The notes beneath the pieces were generated by a model. That model had not been told where the DNA came from. It was given only the letters and a program-made list of their open reading frames with translations, and did not search any database. This document shows positions 60,846 through 64,000 of a stretch of 64,000 nucleotides of DNA, in pieces. Source of the stretch: Rhizobium leguminosarum (GTDB lineage Bacteria; Pseudomonadota; Alphaproteobacteria; Rhizobiales; Rhizobiaceae); NCBI RefSeq assembly GCF_017876795.1, contig NZ_JAGIOR010000003.1, forward strand, positions 372,001 through 436,000, in the 5' to 3' direction. The position numbers and the translations under genes were made by a program. Within the stretch, counting starts at the first letter, position 1; each line of letters begins with the position of its first letter.

Positions 60846-61694
60846 ATGAAAGCAGGATATCTTTTGAGCGCCGCCGGCCTGTCGGTGCTTCTGGCCGTGG
60901 CCGCCGTCCCGGCATCCGCCGCCGATGACAAGCTCGAGCAACTCAAGGAGCAGGGCTTTGCCCGTATCGCCATCGCCAACGAGCCGCCATTCACGGCCGT
61001 CGGCGCCGACGGCAAGGTGTCGGGCGCCGCGCCCGATGTGGCGCGCGCGATCTTCGAAAAGCTCGGCGTCAAGGAAGTGGTCGCTTCGATCTCGGAATAT
61101 GGCGCGATGATCCCCGGCCTGCAGGCCGGCCGCCACGACGCGATCACCGCGGGCCTGTTCATGAAGCCCGAGCGTTGCAATGCCGTTGCTTATTCCGAAC
61201 CGATCCTCTGCGACGCCGAGGCCTTCGCTCTCAAGAAGGGAAACCCGCTGAAGCTGACGAGCTACAAGGATATCGCCGACAATCCGGACGCCAAGATCGG
61301 CGCGCCGGGCGGTGGTACCGAGGAGAAGCTGGCGCTTGAGGCCGGTGTGCCGCGCGACCGCGTCATCGTCGTTCCGGATGGCCAGAGCGGCATCAAGATG
61401 CTGCAGGACGGCCGCATCGACGTCTATTCGCTGCCGGTTCTGTCGATCCACGACCTGATGGCCAAGGCGAAAGATCCCAATCTCGAAACCGTTGCTCCCG
61501 TCGTCAATGCACCGGTCTATTGCGATGGCGCCGCCTTCCGCAAGCAGGACGTCGCACTGCGCGACGCCTTCGACGTCGAGCTGAAGAAGCTGAAGGAATC
61601 GGGCGAATTCGCCAAGATCATCGAGCCCTACGGCTTCTCGGCCAAGGCGGCGATGTCGACCAGCCGCGACAAGCTCTGCGCCGCGGCGAAGTAA
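60846..61694 (+). CDS. ehuB: EhuB, ectoine/hydroxyectoine-binding protein
   Basis: 282 residues. Signal peptide to about residue 25 (PASA-A), then a family 3 solute-binding fold: IAIANEPPFTAVGADGKVSGAAPDVARAIFEKLGV, ISEYGAMIPGLQAGRHDAITAGLFMKPERCNAVAYSEPIL, GIKMLQDGRIDVYSL. Cys in ERCNAVAYS and CDAEAFA are conserved positions in EhuB-like proteins by memory. Periplasmic receptor for ectoine and hydroxyectoine. GAGGAG lies nine bases before the ATG. Confidence 0.92.
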   Translation: MKAGYLLSAAGLSVLLAVAAVPASAADDKLEQLKEQGFARIAIANEPPFTAVGADGKVSGAAPDVARAIFEKLGVKEVVASISEYGAMIPGLQAGRHDAITAGLFMKPERCNAVAYSEPILCDAEAFALKKGNPLKLTSYKDIADNPDAKIGAPGGGTEEKLALEAGVPRDRVIVVPDGQSGIKMLQDGRIDVYSLPVLSIHDLMAKAKDPNLETVAPVVNAPVYCDGAAFRKQDVALRDAFDVELKKLKESGEFAKIIEPYGFSAKAAMSTSRDKLCAAAK

Positions 61695-61769
61695 TCGAGG
61701 CGAGCAGCCGGCCATGCCAGGGGCGTGGCCGGCTTGTTCCCGAACGATCTCCAGAGAAGTGAGTTGCCG

Positions 61770-62429
61770 ATGGCGGTATGGTCCGGCTATCTGACACTGA
61801 TCCTTGAGGGCGCCCTGGTGACGCTCCAGCTGACGATCATGGGCTCTGCGCTGGCGCTTGTGATGGCCTTTCTGGCGGGGCTCGGCCGTCTGTCGCGCTT
61901 CTTTGCCGTCAGGGCTCTAGCGACCGCCTATATCGAGTTCTTCCGCGGCACCTCGATCTTCGTCCAGCTTTTCTGGGTCTATTTCGTGCTGCCTTTTGCC
62001 GGCTTGACCCTGACGCCGCTGCAGGCGGGCGTGCTGGCGCTCGGCTTGAACGTTGGCGCCTATGCCGCGGAAGTGGTGCGCGGCGCCGTCAAGGCCGTCG
62101 GGCGCGAACAGTCGGAAGCCTGCATTGCACTCAACCTGTCGCGATATCAGCGCATGCGCTACGTCATCCTGCCGCAGGCGCTGCCACTGATGCTGCCGAC
62201 TTTCTGCAACAACGCGATCGAGCTCCTGAAGGGCACCGCCGTCGTATCGCTGATCTCGCTGACGGATATGACCTTTCAGGCGCAGGTGGTGCGGGCGGAG
62301 ACCGGCAACACCCTGGTGCCCTTCGCGACGATCCTCATTCTCTATTTCCTCATGGCCCTGGCGATCTCGGCGGCGATGCGCTGGCTGGAACGGCGGATGG
62401 CCCGCAGCCTCGACGGCATAAGGACCTGA
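61770..62429 (+). CDS. ehuC: EhuC, ectoine ABC transporter permease
   Basis: 219 residues, His/Glu/Gln/Arg/opine-type permease with about five membrane helices. Typical segments are FFRGTSIFVQLFWVYFVLP, LNVGAYAAEVVRGAVKAVGREQSEACIALNLSRYQRMRYVILPQALPLMLPTFCNNAIELLKGTAVVS (EAA-type loop). Forms the channel with EhuD. Start chosen at MAVWSGYLTL. Four bp before ehuD. Confidence 0.9.
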   Translation: MAVWSGYLTLILEGALVTLQLTIMGSALALVMAFLAGLGRLSRFFAVRALATAYIEFFRGTSIFVQLFWVYFVLPFAGLTLTPLQAGVLALGLNVGAYAAEVVRGAVKAVGREQSEACIALNLSRYQRMRYVILPQALPLMLPTFCNNAIELLKGTAVVSLISLTDMTFQAQVVRAETGNTLVPFATILILYFLMALAISAAMRWLERRMARSLDGIRT

Positions 62430-62433
62430 TCGG

Positions 62434-63093
62434 ATGGAATGGGATTGGGACTTCGTCTGGCAGATCATGCCGACCCTTCTCGAAGGGTTCAAGATCACAC
62501 TTCTTGCGACCGTCCTCGGCGCTGCCGTCGCCATGGTCGCCGGCCTGGGTCTTGCCATTGCGCGGCGGTCACCGGTCGCCGCCGTGTCGCGTACGGTCGG
62601 CTTCGTCTCGGAGTTTATCCGCGGCACGCCGCTGCTGGTGCAGCTCTACTTCATCTTCTACGTATTGCCGGATATCGGTATCCGGCTGGCGCCGCTCACC
62701 GCCGGTGTCATCGGTATGGGCATTCATTATGCGACCTATACCGCCGAGGTCTATCGCGCCGGCATCGAGAATGTGCCGCGCGGACAATGGGAAGCGGCCA
62801 AGGCCACCAATCTGACGACGCGCCAGGCCTGGATCCATGTGGTCCTGCCGCAGGCGATCCCGCCGATGATCCCGGCGCTCGCCAATTATTTCATCGCCAT
62901 GTTCAAGGAGACGCCGCTGCTTTCGGCGATCACCGTGCTCGAACTGATGAACCAGGCAAAGAGCATCGCCAACAGCAACTACCGCTACATCGAGCCGATG
63001 ACGCTGGTCGGCGTCTTCTTCCTCGTCATCAGTCTGATCTCGGTCGTGGGGTTGCGCTGGCTCGAGGAACGTTATGCCAGGATGGATGACTGA
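62434..63093 (+). CDS. ehuD: EhuD, ectoine ABC transporter permease
   Basis: 219 residues, same family as EhuC: FIRGTPLLVQLYFIFYVLP, IHYATYTAEVYRAGIENVPRGQWEAAKATNLTTRQAWIHVVLPQAIPPMIPALANYFIAMFKETPLLS, then LRWLEERYARMDD. Second membrane subunit of the ectoine importer. Two bp before eutA, so transport and catabolism are made from one message. Confidence 0.92.
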   Translation: MEWDWDFVWQIMPTLLEGFKITLLATVLGAAVAMVAGLGLAIARRSPVAAVSRTVGFVSEFIRGTPLLVQLYFIFYVLPDIGIRLAPLTAGVIGMGIHYATYTAEVYRAGIENVPRGQWEAAKATNLTTRQAWIHVVLPQAIPPMIPALANYFIAMFKETPLLSAITVLELMNQAKSIANSNYRYIEPMTLVGVFFLVISLISVVGLRWLEERYARMDD

Positions 63094-63095
63094 CC

Positions 63096-63875
63096 ATGCC
63101 CGCAAAGATCGAAATCATCCCCGCCGGCCGGCTGCCGCGACTGGACGACCGGCCGCTCGAAAAGCGCATCGGCCTGATCATTCTGGCGACGGACCACACG
63201 ACGGAGGTCGACTTTCAGCGCATGGTCGCCAGTGATCGCATCGGCGTCTATGTCAGCCGCATCCACTACGCCAATCCGGTCACACCCGAAAACCTCCTGA
63301 AGATGCAGCCGTCGCTGACGGCGGGTGCTGCGCTGATCCTGCCGGACGAGGTGCTCGATGCCGTCATGTATTCCTGCACCTCCGCCTCGGTCGTCATCGG
63401 CGACCGCAACATCGAAGCGGCGATCCATGCGTCCAAACCCGGCGCTCCCGTGGTGACGCCGACGGCGGCGGCCGTGAAGGGCCTGAAGGCGCTCGGCGCC
63501 AGACGGATTTCGGTGCTGACGCCTTATACGATCGACACCAGCCGGCCGATGGCGGACTATTTCGCGGCTCTCGATTTTACGATCGACCGCTTCACCAGTC
63601 TCGGCCTGACAGATGATCGCGAGATGGCGCGGATCGCGCCGGATGAAATCGCAGCCTTCGCGCGCCAGGCGCTGGCACCGCAATCCGATGCGCTGTTCAT
63701 CTCCTGCACTGCCGTTCGCGCCGCCGAGGTCGCCGCACGCATCGAAGCGGAGACCGGCAAGCCCGTGGTCACCAGCAATCTCGCAACCGCCTGGGCCTGC
63801 CTCAGGCTGTGCGGCGATGATCGGCCGCGGCCCGAACTCGGTCAGCTGATGACCAAGCCTTATCGGGAAGGCTGA
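63096..63875 (+). CDS. eutA: EutA, ectoine utilisation protein (Asp/Glu racemase-like)
   Basis: 259 residues of the aspartate/glutamate racemase and maleate isomerase superfamily. The two candidate catalytic cysteines are visible in VMYSCTSASVVIGD and FISCTAVRAAE; PVVTPTAAAVKGLKALG and ISVLTPYTIDTSRPMADYF are family segments. In ectoine degraders eutA lies with eutB and eutC. EutA is proposed to handle the stereochemistry of a hydroxyectoine-derived intermediate, but its exact reaction is not firmly known. Confidence 0.88.
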   Translation: MPAKIEIIPAGRLPRLDDRPLEKRIGLIILATDHTTEVDFQRMVASDRIGVYVSRIHYANPVTPENLLKMQPSLTAGAALILPDEVLDAVMYSCTSASVVIGDRNIEAAIHASKPGAPVVTPTAAAVKGLKALGARRISVLTPYTIDTSRPMADYFAALDFTIDRFTSLGLTDDREMARIAPDEIAAFARQALAPQSDALFISCTAVRAAEVAARIEAETGKPVVTSNLATAWACLRLCGDDRPRPELGQLMTKPYREG

Positions 63876-63879
63876 GATC

Positions 63880-64000
63880 ATGGTGAGCACCTTGCCCGTT
63901 TCGCTGGAGGACATTCGCGCGGCGGCGAGGCGGATCGCCGGCCGGGTTCTCGAAACACCGATGGCACAATCCGCAGCGCTTGGTGACATTGCCGGCGTTC
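63880..64000 (+). CDS. eutB: EutB, threonine dehydratase-like enzyme (partial, cut by window end)
   Basis: Only the first 40 codons are present (MVSTLPVSLEDIRAAARRIA, then GRVLETPMAQSAAL). The opening (DIRAAARRIAGRVLETP) is that of PLP-dependent fold type II threonine dehydratases. By position after eutA this is eutB, implicated in hydroxyectoine breakdown with eutC. The start is four bp after eutA with GGGAAGG upstream. The gene continues beyond the window, so the PLP Lys motif is not visible. Confidence 0.8.
   Translation, partial: MVSTLPVSLEDIRAAARRIAGRVLETPMAQSAALGDIAGV

Overview
The window is GC-rich DNA from an alphaproteobacterium of the Rhizobium/Agrobacterium/Sinorhizobium group, most likely the Rhizobium leguminosarum/etli complex. 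The evidence is a thuR-thuEFGKAB trehalose locus, an ehuABCD-eutAB ectoine locus, a DUF1612-type gene remnant of the kind common on Rhizobium plasmids, and many rhizobial sugar-catabolism families. The dense mobile DNA and the uptake/catabolic content suggest a large plasmid or chromid; that is inference. No rRNA, tRNA or CRISPR array was found.

Layout. 1-5.2 kb: two copies of a 29-bp palindromic repeat, terminators, small hypothetical genes, a DUF2934 protein, a UdgX-like uracil-DNA-binding protein, a cardiolipin-synthase-like phospholipase D and an endo/exonuclease/phosphatase-family protein. 5.3-12.1 kb: an IS5-family element with TAA target duplication, a frameshifted nucleotidyltransferase-HEPN gene, then two head-to-head IS66-family elements placed successively into the same 8-bp target, within or at the edge of a DUF1612 gene whose decayed 3' part lies at 11.5-12.05 kb. 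12.1-19.0 kb: an AraC-type regulator divergent from a compact polysaccharide operon (UDP-glucuronate decarboxylase, UDP-glucose 4-epimerase, membrane GT2, secreted GH26-like protein, secreted DUF995 protein).

19.1-32.0 kb: a LacI regulator and the start of one sugar ABC operon, cut in its first permease by a 9.06-kb nest of two Tn3-family transposons. The far end of the nest cuts the solute-binding gene of a different sugar ABC transporter. The inner transposon lies exactly at the tnpA stop codon of the outer one, and its own tnpA is broken by a 58-bp insertion. 32.5-45.7 kb: a long sugar-catabolic region with LacI and DeoR regulators, two Gfo/Idh/MocA oxidoreductases, two xylose-isomerase-like TIM barrels, two alpha/beta hydrolases, a LacD/DeoC-type aldolase, PfkB and ROK kinases, a ribulose-phosphate-epimerase-like protein and an orphan MalK-type ATPase.

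45.7-53.2 kb: the divergent thuR and thuEFGKAB genes for uptake and oxidation of trehalose and related disaccharides, with a perfect LacI-type palindrome at 46786-46801. 53.3-64 kb: a DUF4112 protein, then the ectoine/hydroxyectoine catabolic region: MDR oxidoreductase, class III aminotransferase, semialdehyde dehydrogenase and AsnC regulator on the minus strand, divergent from a MocR-type EnuR regulator and ehuABCD-eutA-eutB, the last cut by the window end. The right half is therefore an island for importing two compatible solutes and using them as carbon and nitrogen sources. The left half records repeated transposition, with several mutational scars readable directly from the sequence.
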